From: an uncultured Lewinella sp.
GTDB lineage: Bacteria; Bacteroidota; Bacteroidia; Chitinophagales; Saprospiraceae
Length of the DNA: 42,270 nt
Assembly (NCBI GenBank): GCA_913057785.1
Contig: CAJXPD010000059.1
Location: forward strand, 1-42,270
Reading direction: 5' to 3'
Shown here: positions 1 to 8,784 of the stretch, in pieces
Numbering within the stretch: position 1 is the first letter of the stretch
How the letters are laid out: each line of letters starts with the position of its first letter
The notes under the pieces: model-generated
Told to the model about the DNA's origin: nothing
The model's input: only the letters and a program-made list of their open reading frames with translations
The model's database searches: none
Made by a program: the position numbers and the translations under genes

Positions 1-1
1 G

Positions 2-79
2 CAGCGCTATGTGACGAACCTGTCTGCTCGGCGCAGCCAGGCAGGAAAAAGCCGAAAAGTGGCGGAAAAAGGGGCATAA
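2..79 (+). CDS. 3' end of an unidentified gene (partial)
   Basis: An open frame runs in from the left edge and ends at TAA 77-79, giving a 25-residue basic tail that reads QRYVTNLSARRSQAGKSRKV and then AEKGA. Lysine- and arginine-rich C-terminal tails are common on cytoplasmic DNA- or RNA-binding proteins, but this is too short to assign a family. The next gene begins about 50 bases downstream on the same strand, so the two could share a transcript. It might equally be a chance open frame, since no start is visible. Confidence 0.3.
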   Translation, partial: QRYVTNLSARRSQAGKSRKVAEKGA

Positions 80-130
80 CAAAACCAGATTGTCAAGTCC
101 AAACAGCTTCTAAAAACCAAAACACTAGCT

Positions 131-1276
131 TTGGACACCCTATCTCTCAAAGACGTACGCAAACTCATTCTACACCGCCAAGGCCTTTCCGGGCAAGCTC
201 AACCTAAGGGCGTCGCTGAAACCTTAAGGCAGATCCAACAAATCGGATATGTCCAGATCGATACCATTTCTGTGATCGAAAGGGCCCATCATCACATTTT
301 AAAGAGCCGAATTCAAGATTACAATTCCTCCTTCCTCCAACAATTAGAAGAGAATCGATCTGTCTTCGAATATTGGGCGCATGCGGCTGCCTATATGCCG
401 ATAGAAAACTACCGCTACAGCTTGCCACGCAAACGAGATTTCCAGAGTGGAAAAGAGCAATGGTTTAAGAGAGATACTAAGACCCTAAATTACATCCTTG
501 ACCGGCTAAAAGCAGAAGGCCCGCTGCAGTCCAAAGACTTCAAACCGGTCGCTGTCAAGAAGAATTCCAATGGCATGGATTGGTCCCGCAATCCCATGAA
601 TCAAGCGCTGCGTCAGCTTTTCATGCAGGGGCATATCATGATTTCGGCAAGAAAGGGTTTCCAAAAGGTATATGATATCACGGAAAGAGTTGTTCCAATA
701 CACATTGATCAGACCCATCCTTCTCAAGAAGAGTATCTCCAGCATTTGATTCTTCGAGATATTCAAGCGCATGGCATCCTCAAGCCAAAAGAAATGGGCT
801 ATCTCCTACGCGGTACTTCTAAACTCATCCAGCAGCAGCTGACTCAGATGGTAGAGGCTGGTACCTTGGTTCCCATATGGGTAGAGAAGCAAGGTCAAAC
901 CCAATACTATACTACGGCTGAACTACTAGAAGGTATCGGGGACCTGAAGCTCCGGAAACGGCTGCACATCCTTTCCCCCTTTGACAATTTACTGATTCAG
1001 CGTCAACGGATGGAAGAACTCTTTGATTTCAGCTACACGCTTGAATGTTATGTGCCAGGTCCCAAACGGCAAGTCGGCTACTTTGCCTTGCCGCTATTGT
1101 ATGGCGACCGATTTGTAGGAAAAATCGACCTTAAAGCTGACCGCAAAAGAAAGGTATTGATGATCCAAAATCTCGTTTGGGAACCCAAACTTAGACAACA
1201 GGAGAAAATGGAAGGGTTGCTGGAAAAAAGTCTGGCTAAGTTCGCCGCCTTTAATGGTTGTGAAAGCGTCGAGTAG
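131..1276 (+). CDS. YcaQ/AlkX-type winged-helix DNA glycosylase
   Basis: A 381-residue cytoplasmic protein of the HTH_42 (crosslink-repair DNA glycosylase) family, which excises bulky alkylated bases and opens interstrand crosslinks. Family marks visible: an N-terminal helix starting LSLKDVRKLIL, then YVQIDTISVIERAHHH at about 40-55, and the C-terminal block LSPFDNLLIQR...GYFALPLLYGDRFVGKIDLKADR. The catalytic motif is Q42-I43-D44, the Q-phi-D form known from E. coli YcaQ (AlkX), not the Q-phi-Q form of antibiotic self-resistance glycosylases (AlkZ). It is therefore more likely a housekeeping alkylation repair enzyme than a biosynthetic-cluster resistance gene, and no such cluster is nearby. 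The start is a TTG at 131; no in-frame ATG is available before the conserved first helix. Length is close to the family norm (about 400). Confidence 0.9.
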   Translation: MDTLSLKDVRKLILHRQGLSGQAQPKGVAETLRQIQQIGYVQIDTISVIERAHHHILKSRIQDYNSSFLQQLEENRSVFEYWAHAAAYMPIENYRYSLPRKRDFQSGKEQWFKRDTKTLNYILDRLKAEGPLQSKDFKPVAVKKNSNGMDWSRNPMNQALRQLFMQGHIMISARKGFQKVYDITERVVPIHIDQTHPSQEEYLQHLILRDIQAHGILKPKEMGYLLRGTSKLIQQQLTQMVEAGTLVPIWVEKQGQTQYYTTAELLEGIGDLKLRKRLHILSPFDNLLIQRQRMEELFDFSYTLECYVPGPKRQVGYFALPLLYGDRFVGKIDLKADRKRKVLMIQNLVWEPKLRQQEKMEGLLEKSLAKFAAFNGCESVE

Positions 1277-1459
1277 ATAAGAGGTAATATTAAGAATCAA
1301 ACCAATCATAAATTTCTTTAGCCCAAATTTCAGCTACACAAAAGCTCTCACTATCTTACATAGTGAACGAACACATACCGCCCTCGCGCAGCTTCTAACC
1401 TATCTCTATACCGTTAATCTCTGACCGCTGACCCTCGTGGTAGCTGCAATCACTGCCGT

Positions 1460-2254
1460 ATGTATTTGAGAATATCCTCTTCATGCCTCTGTTTAGTTTT
1501 ACTAATTCTACCATGGTCTTTACCAGCACAAGTTGAAGTCTCAAGCGAAATCTTTCGAGATAGTGTGCAGGTCATTTTGGAGCAGTTTGCCCAAGAAGCA
1601 CCGGAAAAAGTACTGTTCTTGCAAGAAACCCAGCGTTGGTGCTTGAAAGAGGCACGAGCGGATGCCATCGATGAGGCTTGGTTGATGCAATTACAGGATG
1701 CCTTTTATGCAGATATCAAAGCCTATTGTAGATTTTACGGCTGGCGCTATTTGGTGAACTGGCGCGCCTTGCTGGCCAAAGCTGCACGCGAAACCTTTTG
1801 GGGCACCTCCTATCTTTGTAATCGCACCTACAATTACTTTGGTATTCGGGCTAAGGCCAAGCCCTGGATCTGTGATTCCTTTGGTTTTTGTGAAACGATC
1901 GAAAAGAATGACCCCGATCTCGCCGCCTTCGCTATTTTCTCCAACTTTGAATCTTCCCTCTGGATGTTTATTCATACCATTTACAGTCGGCATTACCTAG
2001 ACCGACTGCCCGACCTGGGGAGTCGGGTCGTTGGAGCGATAGAATTTGAACGTCGTTTTGGTTTTCACTATTGGGAAGGGTTTGACCGAGGCTTTACTTT
2101 CCCGCAAGAGTTGGGATCTAGACAGTACTCTATTGAGGAGACCCTAGCCACTTGGAGTGGTCATGAGATCAATAACCTCTGCGTCAACTGTTCTTGGGAA
2201 ACGGATTTGAAATGGATTGAAAAGGTTAATCACACGGCTGGTCGTACCCGATAG
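1460..2254 (+). CDS. secreted glucosaminidase-domain protein
   Basis: A 264-residue exported protein with a signal peptide (residues 1-24, hydrophobic core CLCLVLLILPWSL, probable cut after LPA). The segment from about 95 to 215 matches the glucosaminidase (FlgJ-C / LytG-like, glycoside hydrolase family 73) fold that cleaves GlcNAc-MurNAc bonds in peptidoglycan. It shows AKAARETFWGTS, with Glu111 as candidate acid, followed by NYFGIRAKAKPW, the counterpart of the family's NxFGIK motif, and a downstream aromatic YYW-type block (SRHYLDRL, FHYWEGF). An unusual number of cysteines (C120, two in the WIC/FGFC stretch, two in NLCVNC) suggests disulfide bonds, consistent with export. Residues 25-95 have no recognisable domain. 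It is probably a cell-wall remodelling hydrolase; it stands alone, 183 bases after the glycosylase gene. Confidence 0.8.
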   Translation: MYLRISSSCLCLVLLILPWSLPAQVEVSSEIFRDSVQVILEQFAQEAPEKVLFLQETQRWCLKEARADAIDEAWLMQLQDAFYADIKAYCRFYGWRYLVNWRALLAKAARETFWGTSYLCNRTYNYFGIRAKAKPWICDSFGFCETIEKNDPDLAAFAIFSNFESSLWMFIHTIYSRHYLDRLPDLGSRVVGAIEFERRFGFHYWEGFDRGFTFPQELGSRQYSIEETLATWSGHEINNLCVNCSWETDLKWIEKVNHTAGRTR

Positions 2255-2319
2255 ATTTCATTTTTGCCTATCACCAAACACCGGATTTGTCAAAGAACTA
2301 TTTACTTTGTGTGTAAAAA

Positions 2320-3447
2320 TTGGAACTCCTTCTCCAATTAGGCGGCTTGCAAGCCATCCTGCTTGCACTAATGCTCTTCTTTCGTACCTCGGCAGCTAAG
2401 ACCGGAAGAAAATGGCTAGCTTGGCTCCTACTAGCGCTAGGTATAGCCAGTATTTTCCATGCCTTGGATGAGCTCTCCTTCTATCTGGAATTCCCTCATT
2501 TGATCCGATTAAACTGGGGCTTGCCCTTGTGCTTTGGTCCTTTACTGTACCTCTACGTTCGCCAATTGACGGAGCCTAGCGTGAAATTAAGTCAGACAGA
2601 CTTTCAGCATTTTTCTCCCTATATCCTTAATCTACTCTTGCTTTTTCCCTTTCTTCTCCAAGATGGAGAAAGTAAGATTCAGGTACTGGATTATTTCACC
2701 GCCATCATCAGTAGAGGCACAGATATTTACCGCACCTACTATTATATCCTGCATATTGGAATCGCCTACTGGGGATGGCATTATACCTTGAAATGCCTCC
2801 CTTTGCTCAATAACTACCGAGATCGCTTATTGGCCAACTACAGTGATATTGAAAAACGCCAACTGAATTGGATGCAAAGCATTGTCTATGGCTTTATGGG
2901 GCTCTTTACACTCTTTGTACTAAGTTTAGCCTTAAATCTTAGTACCACCTACCCCGACTTTGATTACGAACAATATTTCTACTTCGGGAGCTTTGTATTA
3001 GTTTATTGGATGACCTTCAAATCTGTAAAGCTTGAAGGAGATACCCTCCCTTCGCATGCTCAGGTTCCCACCACCACTAGCACCCTTAAACCAGCAGAAG
3101 TCGACACCAAACAGAAGGATCAATTGCTAGAATACATGCGTACTGGAAAACCCTACCTAAATAGTGAATTGACCGCTGTGGATCTAGCCCAAGCACTCGG
3201 TTTCACCCGCCACCAACTCTCAGAAGTTTTAAATGAGCAATTGGGCAAGAACTTCTATGACTTCATCAACACTTATCGAGTCGATGCTTTCAAGTCCCAT
3301 TTAGTAAATCCAGCCTTTGCCAATTACAATCTTCTAGGAATTGCGCTTGAATCTGGTTTCAAATCCAAATCCTCTTTTAATGCGATTTTCAAAAAGATGA
3401 CCGGCATGACACCCAGCCAATACAAGAAGGGCTTATCCAGGCCATAA
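2320..3447 (+). CDS. membrane-anchored AraC-family regulator (1 of 4)
   Basis: A 375-residue protein whose first 240 residues form about seven hydrophobic segments (for example LGGLQAILLALMLFF, WLAWLLLALGIASIF, PYILNLLLLFPFLL, YGFMGLFTLFVLSLAL) and whose last 105 residues are an AraC/XylS double helix-turn-helix. Recognition-helix features include VDLAQALGFTRHQLSEVLNE, then LGIALESGFKSKSSFNAIFKKMTGMTPSQY, the standard second-HTH signature. This architecture is widespread in Bacteroidota, but ligands are mostly unknown. It presumably binds a membrane or periplasmic signal and regulates nearby genes from the inner membrane. Translation starts at a TTG (2320); the first in-frame ATG lies inside the first membrane helix, so TTG is preferred. 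It sits 65 bases after the glucosaminidase and upstream of the S33 hydrolase unit. Confidence 0.88.
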   Translation: MELLLQLGGLQAILLALMLFFRTSAAKTGRKWLAWLLLALGIASIFHALDELSFYLEFPHLIRLNWGLPLCFGPLLYLYVRQLTEPSVKLSQTDFQHFSPYILNLLLLFPFLLQDGESKIQVLDYFTAIISRGTDIYRTYYYILHIGIAYWGWHYTLKCLPLLNNYRDRLLANYSDIEKRQLNWMQSIVYGFMGLFTLFVLSLALNLSTTYPDFDYEQYFYFGSFVLVYWMTFKSVKLEGDTLPSHAQVPTTTSTLKPAEVDTKQKDQLLEYMRTGKPYLNSELTAVDLAQALGFTRHQLSEVLNEQLGKNFYDFINTYRVDAFKSHLVNPAFANYNLLGIALESGFKSKSSFNAIFKKMTGMTPSQYKKGLSRP

Positions 3448-3542
3448 TGGTAGCAGAGGTAGAAGACAGAAGACTGGGGTCAGAAATCAGATTTCCGTAG
3501 AAAGTGGAACGCGCCAGAAAGGCATAATTCCCAGCCCTCCCA

Positions 3543-3573
3543 ATTCAACATTCTCCATTCAACATTCAACATT
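3543..3573. repeat. short direct repeats ATTCAACATT x3
   Basis: Three copies of ATTCAACATT lie at 3543-3552, 3557-3566 and 3564-3573 (the last two overlap), followed by the related words ATCCATT and GTCCATT up to 3600. They lie in the 275-base gap between the AraC regulator and the S33 hydrolase. The spacing is not regular enough to claim a binding-site array. Low-complexity runs of this kind are common between genes in Bacteroidota. Confidence 0.6.
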
Positions 3574-3722
3574 AAAAATTATCCATTAAAAGTGTCCATT
3601 TCGGCCGAGCTGGTCGATTCACGACTGGATTTCCCGCAGTTTTGGCAGGTCAACTGATTTAATCACCAAGCAGCTGTTGTCAAGTTGCATGCTATTACAA
3701 CAGCCATTTCAATTTCACTCGA

Positions 3723-5180
3723 ATGAAAGAATTACGCCTTCTTATGGCCAGCTTCCTGGTCGCAGCCCTTACCTTAGTTCATGGTCAATCCAACAAATTA
3801 ATGCTAGAACCCTACACCTTTACCAATATGAAGGGCGAAGAGGTAGCTGCCGAATTGGGTAAATTCAGCGTACCTGAAAACAGAGAAAAGCCAAGCGGTA
3901 ATTCAATCGAACTGCAATTCGTCCGATTCAAGAGTACCAATCCTAATCCTTCTTTCCCTATCGTCTACCTAGCTGGTGGACCAGGTGGATCTGGTACTGG
4001 AACGGCCAAAGGCCCTCGCTTTGAACTCTTCATGGCCTTGCGCGAAGTGGCAGATGTAATCGCCTTTGATCAAAGAGGAACGGGCCTATCCAATCCAATT
4101 CCTCCTTGCAACCAGAGTACCCCTTTCCCCCTCAATGAGCCAGGGACGCAGGAAGCCTACGTCAAGCACATCCAGGCCAACACCAAGAAATGCCTAGATT
4201 TTTGGAAGGAGCAGGGTTTCGATTTAAGTGGATACAACACCAATGAAAGTGCAGATGATCTGGAAGAACTGCGCAAAGTATTGGGTGTAGAAAAGCTAAA
4301 TCTATGGGGCATCAGCTATGGTTCTCATCTTGCTTTTGCTGCTGTAAAAAGGCATCCAAACAGTTGGAATCGAATTGCACTGGCCGGACTCGAAGGCCCC
4401 GATCACACCATTAAACGTCCCGCCTACAATCAAGCCTTCCTGGAGTACCTCGCTAGCAAAGTAAAGGCCGATCCCCAGGCAAGTAAAGTATACCCCGATG
4501 TATTGGGGAGTATGCAGAAGGTACTAGCTACGCTAGAAGCTGAACCGGTTCTTACGAAAGCGAAACACCCACAGACGGGCATGGAGTTCGATGTAGCTAT
4601 TAGCAAATTGGACCTGCAATTGGCTACTTCCTTTTTCATGCTAAAGAACCCTCAAAACTCCAAGGACCTACCCTTGATCTATCACCAGTTGGAACAAGGC
4701 GATTTTAGCACGCTTGCAACTTGGGTGGGGGGAATAAAGATGTACGCAGGTCGGGTATCAGCCATGTCATTTGCCATGGATGCTATGTCTGGAATTTCTG
4801 CTCAAAGATGGGAACTGATTCAAGAAGAGGCCAAAACAGCCTTGCTTGGTCGCACCACAAATTTCCCTTTTCCCGATGTAACAGCCGGAATGGACCTACC
4901 CGACCTAGGCGATGAATTCCGTCAGAATCCCGTATCAAGCATCCCAAGCTTATTCTTTAGTGGCACCTTGGATGGACGCACCTACCTACCCAGCGCTAAA
5001 GAATTGATCAAGGGCTTTGAGAATGGAATACATGTAGTGATAGATGGAGCTGGTCACGACCTCTTCCTGAGCACGCCAAAGGTTAAAGAACTTTTGCTGG
5101 ATTTCTTCGCAGAAAAGGCCGTGAGTTCCCAAACAATAGACATTCCAATGCCCATATTCACACTCCCTAAAAACAAATAG
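3723..5180 (+). CDS. secreted S33-like alpha/beta hydrolase (TAP/proline iminopeptidase type)
   Basis: A 485-residue exported hydrolase. The signal peptide covers residues 1-22 (LLMASFLVAALTLVHGQ). The core shows the oxyanion stretch YLAGGPGGSG (82-91), FDQRGTGLS (115-123), the nucleophile elbow GISYGS with Ser198, and near the C-terminus the acid in SGTLDG (about Asp417) and the histidine in GAGHD (about His445). The order GGPG, DQRG, GxSYG and a late D/H pair is that of tripeptidyl aminopeptidase/prolyl iminopeptidase-like S33 enzymes, which remove N-terminal residues or short peptides. The substrate here is unknown. It is followed after a single base by the GIN-domain gene, so the two are almost certainly co-transcribed. 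The ATG at 3723 gives the signal peptide directly. Confidence 0.88.
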   Translation: MKELRLLMASFLVAALTLVHGQSNKLMLEPYTFTNMKGEEVAAELGKFSVPENREKPSGNSIELQFVRFKSTNPNPSFPIVYLAGGPGGSGTGTAKGPRFELFMALREVADVIAFDQRGTGLSNPIPPCNQSTPFPLNEPGTQEAYVKHIQANTKKCLDFWKEQGFDLSGYNTNESADDLEELRKVLGVEKLNLWGISYGSHLAFAAVKRHPNSWNRIALAGLEGPDHTIKRPAYNQAFLEYLASKVKADPQASKVYPDVLGSMQKVLATLEAEPVLTKAKHPQTGMEFDVAISKLDLQLATSFFMLKNPQNSKDLPLIYHQLEQGDFSTLATWVGGIKMYAGRVSAMSFAMDAMSGISAQRWELIQEEAKTALLGRTTNFPFPDVTAGMDLPDLGDEFRQNPVSSIPSLFFSGTLDGRTYLPSAKELIKGFENGIHVVIDGAGHDLFLSTPKVKELLLDFFAEKAVSSQTIDIPMPIFTLPKNK

Positions 5181-5181
5181 G

Positions 5182-5910
5182 ATGGAAGCCCTTATCAGCA
5201 GAATTCATCCCCTGTTCCGGGTGAGCTTTTTAGCACTTCTTATCATGGGAATGGTATACGCTTATCACAATTACAAGGTATCCGAAGAAGTCCGAGAAAT
5301 CACACCTTTCCATGCTATTAAAGTCGATGGCCTGATGAATGTCTATCTTCAAAAGGGAGAGATAGAACAATTGAGGGTAAGAGCAGATGATCATATTCTG
5401 CCACAGGTCAAGACTAGGGTGGAAGATGGTGTACTTAAAATCTATACGGAAGGCCTGATTAGAGGAGAGCGGATCAAAGACGCCTTTGTCACTTACGTTC
5501 AGCTCGATTCTTTGCATGCTGCTGGCGTAGGAACTTTGACAAGCCGGGGAGTGCTTCCAGTGGATTCTTTTCTTCTCCGAGCGAGTACGGCAGCAGAGGT
5601 TCGTCTCCAGATCCAGGGACAATCATTGGACTTGCAAATGCACGATAACGCCAATGTGCAGTTAGCCGGAGCGGTTCAATCGTTCAACTGCCAGCTCGAA
5701 CACCATGGAGATCTCATGGCTTACAACCTCAAGACGAATAAGGCAAATGTCCAGCTGCATACCGGACCGCAAAGTCCAGGAATTGCCCGGGTTCATGTAC
5801 TCGACTCTCTTTGGGCCGACGTAAAGGGACCTCGATATCTCTACTACATGGGAGAGCCTCGATTTGTGCAAAAAAACGCGGAAGGAGAAGGTAAGGTGTT
5901 GAAAAAATAG
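5182..5910 (+). CDS. GIN-domain (DUF2807) envelope protein
   Basis: A 242-residue protein with one N-terminal membrane segment (FRVSFLALLIMGMVYAYH, about 13-30) followed by a repetitive beta-rich body. The stretch FHAIKVDGLMNVYLQKGEIEQLRVRADDHI, read in two halves, is the opening of the DUF2807 'head GIN' domain (PF10988), a right-handed beta-helix-like fold first described as a putative autotransporter adhesin head. Members are common in Bacteroidota envelopes and have no enzymatic residues. The N-terminal segment could be an uncleaved anchor or a signal peptide. It begins one base after the stop of the S33 hydrolase, implying translational coupling. A role as partner or scaffold of that hydrolase is a guess from position only. 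Confidence 0.75.
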   Translation: MEALISRIHPLFRVSFLALLIMGMVYAYHNYKVSEEVREITPFHAIKVDGLMNVYLQKGEIEQLRVRADDHILPQVKTRVEDGVLKIYTEGLIRGERIKDAFVTYVQLDSLHAAGVGTLTSRGVLPVDSFLLRASTAAEVRLQIQGQSLDLQMHDNANVQLAGAVQSFNCQLEHHGDLMAYNLKTNKANVQLHTGPQSPGIARVHVLDSLWADVKGPRYLYYMGEPRFVQKNAEGEGKVLKK

Positions 5911-5992
5911 CACCGCATCATAGGAAGAAACTCCTAGCTAAATCGTTTTGCTGCTGTAGATTAGAGATTCAACAGCTTCTTGTTACATTTGT

Positions 5993-6070
5993 GGAGAAGG
6001 CACGGAAAGGAAACACAAGATGAATTCCTCCCAGTATCGCTCACTCGTTCCCTCCTTCGGCGCCTTCTCC
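5993..6070. repeat. imperfect inverted repeat upstream of the M20 peptidase
   Basis: GGAGAAGGC (5993-6001) is matched by GCCTTCTCC (6062-6070). The flanking inner bases (ACGGAAAGGAA against TTCCCTCCTTCGG) extend the pairing imperfectly to about 20 bases per arm, around a loop of about 35 bases. There is no T-tract after either arm, so it is not a typical intrinsic terminator. It lies 38 bases before the M20 start and could be part of its leader. A remnant of an intergenic repeat is equally possible. Confidence 0.4.
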
Positions 6071-6108
6071 ATCCCCAAAAGATGCACTTAATCTAATCAA
6101 CGAAAAGT

Positions 6109-7656
6109 ATGCAGCGCAAGATCAACTTCTCTTCTAGCATCACTGCTTTGTTTTTGCTAGCTAATTTCCTCTGTCAACCTTTCTCAACCTTTAGTCAAAT
6201 CAAAGGCCTGGATCTTTGGCTAGACCAGGAAATGCCCAAAGTCATCGATCGACACCGGGCATTTGTAAGCCTACCCAATGACGCTCACTTTCCAGAAGAT
6301 ATGGTCAAGAATGCCGAATGGCTCAAGCAAGAATTTGAACAACGAGGATTAAAGGTCGACATCCTGGAGGCAGGGCCAGTCCCCGTAGTACTCGCCGAGA
6401 AAAAGGTGGATGCGGCTCTACCCACCGTTTTGTTTTACTTCCACTATGATGGGCAGCCCGTTGCCCCATCCAAATGGGATCAGAAACACCCTTTCACTCC
6501 CGTACTGAAAATGAAAAATGAGGAAGAACAGTGGGAAATCATAGATTGGTCCAAAATCGAGGAGGACTTCGATCCAGATTGGCGCATCTTCGGGCGGGCT
6601 GCAGCGGATGACAAGGGTCCGATTAGCATGATGCTAACCGCATTCGACTTTATAAATACCCACGACCTACCACTCGCCTTTAATGTCAAGATTCTTTTCG
6701 ATGGGGAAGAGGAAAAAGGATCAGATGGCCTGCTCAGTACACTTGATCAATATAAAACTAAATATGCAGCCGATAAGCTCATCATCATGGATGGCCCGGC
6801 TCACCCTAGCAACCGCCCTACGCTAACTTTTGGCTGCAGAGGCATTGCTAGCGGCACGCTCACGGTCTATGGCCCAAAAGTCCCGCAACACAGTGGGCAT
6901 TTCGGTAACTACGCGCCCAATCCCGTTTTCCGTATGTCGCATTTGCTGGCAAGCATGAAAAGCGAGGACGGCAAAGTGATCATCAAGGGTTTCTATGATA
7001 ATATTAAACTAGATAAAGGAACGCGTGCCATTCTAGCCGCTGTTCCTGACAATGCGGGTATGATCAACAACCGTATTGGTATTGCCAAACCGGAAAGCGT
7101 CGGACAGAATTACCAAGAATCACTTCAATATCCGTCCCTTAACGTCAGAGGAATGTCCTCCGCCTGGATCGGCCGACAAACTCGCACCATCGTTCCTGAT
7201 AAGGCAGTAGCACAGATTGGAATCCGTTTGGTGCCGGAAACTGACGGCGACCATCTTCTCGATCTCCTTAGAGAACACATCAAAGACCAAGGATATTACC
7301 TAATCGACCGAGAGCCTACCGAGGAAGAGCGGCTGGAACACGAGAAGATAGCTACTTTTGTAGGCAGTAAATGGGTAAATGCCTTTCGAACAGAAATTGA
7401 ATCTAGCACTGGGCAATGGCTAACCTCCGCCTTGGAAGGAACTTTCAATAGCCCGCCAGTCAATATCCGAATCATGGGCGGCACGGTACCCGTCACTCCC
7501 CTAATCGAAGCATTGGGGGTGCCGGCGGTTATTGTTCCCATGGTCAATATGGATAACAATCAACATAGCCCAAATGAGAATCTCAGACTTGGGAATCTTC
7601 GCACGGGCATAAAGACCTGTTTAGCGATCTTGACGACAGCTATCCCTAATCCCTGA
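6109..7656 (+). CDS. secreted M20-family dipeptidase/metallopeptidase
   Basis: A 515-residue exported zinc exopeptidase, signal peptide about residues 1-30 (ITALFLLANFLC...FSQ). Family marks: FHYDGQP with metal ligand His112 and partner Asp114, RAAADDKGP (bridging Asp167 or Asp168), FDGEEEKGS (catalytic Glu200/Glu201), IIMDGP (about Asp228) and the last ligand in NNQHSPNENLR (His486). The dimerisation (lid) domain lies between, about 235-400. This pattern and length resemble the M20 dipeptidases (CNDP/PepV-like), which cleave short peptides; whether it prefers dipeptides, carnosine-like or acylated substrates cannot be read from the sequence. Monocistronic in appearance, with 198 bases upstream and 78 downstream. 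The ATG at 6109 sets the signal peptide. Confidence 0.9.
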   Translation: MQRKINFSSSITALFLLANFLCQPFSTFSQIKGLDLWLDQEMPKVIDRHRAFVSLPNDAHFPEDMVKNAEWLKQEFEQRGLKVDILEAGPVPVVLAEKKVDAALPTVLFYFHYDGQPVAPSKWDQKHPFTPVLKMKNEEEQWEIIDWSKIEEDFDPDWRIFGRAAADDKGPISMMLTAFDFINTHDLPLAFNVKILFDGEEEKGSDGLLSTLDQYKTKYAADKLIIMDGPAHPSNRPTLTFGCRGIASGTLTVYGPKVPQHSGHFGNYAPNPVFRMSHLLASMKSEDGKVIIKGFYDNIKLDKGTRAILAAVPDNAGMINNRIGIAKPESVGQNYQESLQYPSLNVRGMSSAWIGRQTRTIVPDKAVAQIGIRLVPETDGDHLLDLLREHIKDQGYYLIDREPTEEERLEHEKIATFVGSKWVNAFRTEIESSTGQWLTSALEGTFNSPPVNIRIMGGTVPVTPLIEALGVPAVIVPMVNMDNNQHSPNENLRLGNLRTGIKTCLAILTTAIPNP

Positions 7657-7734
7657 TCAGGATACACAACCTTTTGTACGAAGCTAGAGTTGTTAGCTTA
7701 AGTACTGTGACAAAAGCAGATTTAAATTAGGAAT

Positions 7735-8784
7735 ATGGTATTTAATATAATCTTAGTAATAGCCATGCTGCTGCTGGTGAGCTTCATCTTCTGGCTAAAC
7801 GGCGAACCCAAGCTTTCCCAGGAGGTGGAGGCGATGATCCAGAATCGATTGAAAGAAGATCCCCCCGAATTGATCCTTGGAGAAACGGGTTTTACTGAAA
7901 ACAACGGTGTCAAACTCTGGTATGAGATACTGAATCCTGGTCCGGAAACCAAAGAAACGGTTTTGCTAGTGATGGGGCATTCTACCTCAGGAATCAGGTG
8001 GCCCAAGTACCTTTACCAACCTATGATCGATGCTGGCTACCGGGTGATTCGGTATGATAACAGAGGGGTAGGACGATCCGATTGGGTGAAAAATTGGAGT
8101 GTAAGGAATGCCTATACCATTCATGATATGGCGGGGGATGCCTTGGCCGTGCTAGATGCGACAGGTGTACAGCAAGCTCACCTCTTTGGGGTATCGATGG
8201 GAGGCATGATTGCCCAGCAGGTGACGATTGATCGGCCCGAACGTGTCCTATCGCTGACCAGTATTATGTCCACAGGCTGGATGAACGATCCCCAACTACC
8301 TTTTGTACCCAGGCCTACTTTTCGCGCGGCTATCAAACTGGGGATCCGCTATCGCTTAAAACCCAATGAAGAGAGTTTTTTACGATACGCGGCTAATGCT
8401 ACTCTATTATTGAAAGGAGATGACCCTGCTGAACCCAATATCAATTTTTCTTTAATCTCGAATCAATATCTGTGGCGAAAGCACGGCGGATATAATGTCA
8501 AAGTAGGTCAACAGCATACGGCAGCGGTTAAAGGCGGAGGATCGCGCTATGAGGGATTGCAAAAGATTGATCGACCTACCTTGGTGATCCACGGAGATGG
8601 AGATCCTCTAGTTCCTGTTGAACACTCGCAAAAATATGGACCGATGATCCCCAATGCTAAGGTGGAAATCATTCCTGAAATGAGTCATCGCCTAGCCGAA
8701 TACTATATGCCTCATATTCTGGAATTATCTTTCGAAAACTTTCGCCAAGGTGCGGCAAAAATGATCGCCAATGGAGACCTATAG
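7735..8784 (+). CDS. membrane-anchored alpha/beta hydrolase
   Basis: A 349-residue protein with an N-terminal membrane segment (FNIILVIAMLLLVSFIFWL, about 3-21) and an alpha/beta-hydrolase fold domain. It shows VMGHSTSG (oxyanion region, 79-86), RYDNRGVGRSD (106-116), FGVSMGG with nucleophile Ser154, HGDGDPLVP with Asp290, and MSHR with His318. This places it among the general esterase/lipase-like hydrolases (abhydrolase_1); the substrate is not predictable. Its last 14 bases overlap the start of the thioesterase gene, so the two are translated together. An esterase paired with a thioesterase hints at acyl-chain chemistry at the inner membrane, which is inference. Confidence 0.85.
   Translation: MVFNIILVIAMLLLVSFIFWLNGEPKLSQEVEAMIQNRLKEDPPELILGETGFTENNGVKLWYEILNPGPETKETVLLVMGHSTSGIRWPKYLYQPMIDAGYRVIRYDNRGVGRSDWVKNWSVRNAYTIHDMAGDALAVLDATGVQQAHLFGVSMGGMIAQQVTIDRPERVLSLTSIMSTGWMNDPQLPFVPRPTFRAAIKLGIRYRLKPNEESFLRYAANATLLLKGDDPAEPNINFSLISNQYLWRKHGGYNVKVGQQHTAAVKGGGSRYEGLQKIDRPTLVIHGDGDPLVPVEHSQKYGPMIPNAKVEIIPEMSHRLAEYYMPHILELSFENFRQGAAKMIANGDL

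Noticed and set aside
126..133. TAGCTTTG, an exact match to the Bacteroidota -7 consensus TAnnTTTG
   Set aside because: It overlaps the TTG start codon of the glycosylase and has no TTTG at the correct upstream distance, so it cannot be the promoter of a normal leader transcript.
5230..5622. 130-residue minus-strand ORF within the GIN-domain gene
   Set aside because: Composition is erratic, it has no recognisable motif, and it lies entirely inside a well-supported gene.
6020..6091. 23-codon micro-ORF with a purine-rich leader upstream of the M20 peptidase
   Set aside because: It lies within an imperfect inverted repeat and is too short to support; kept only as part of that structure.
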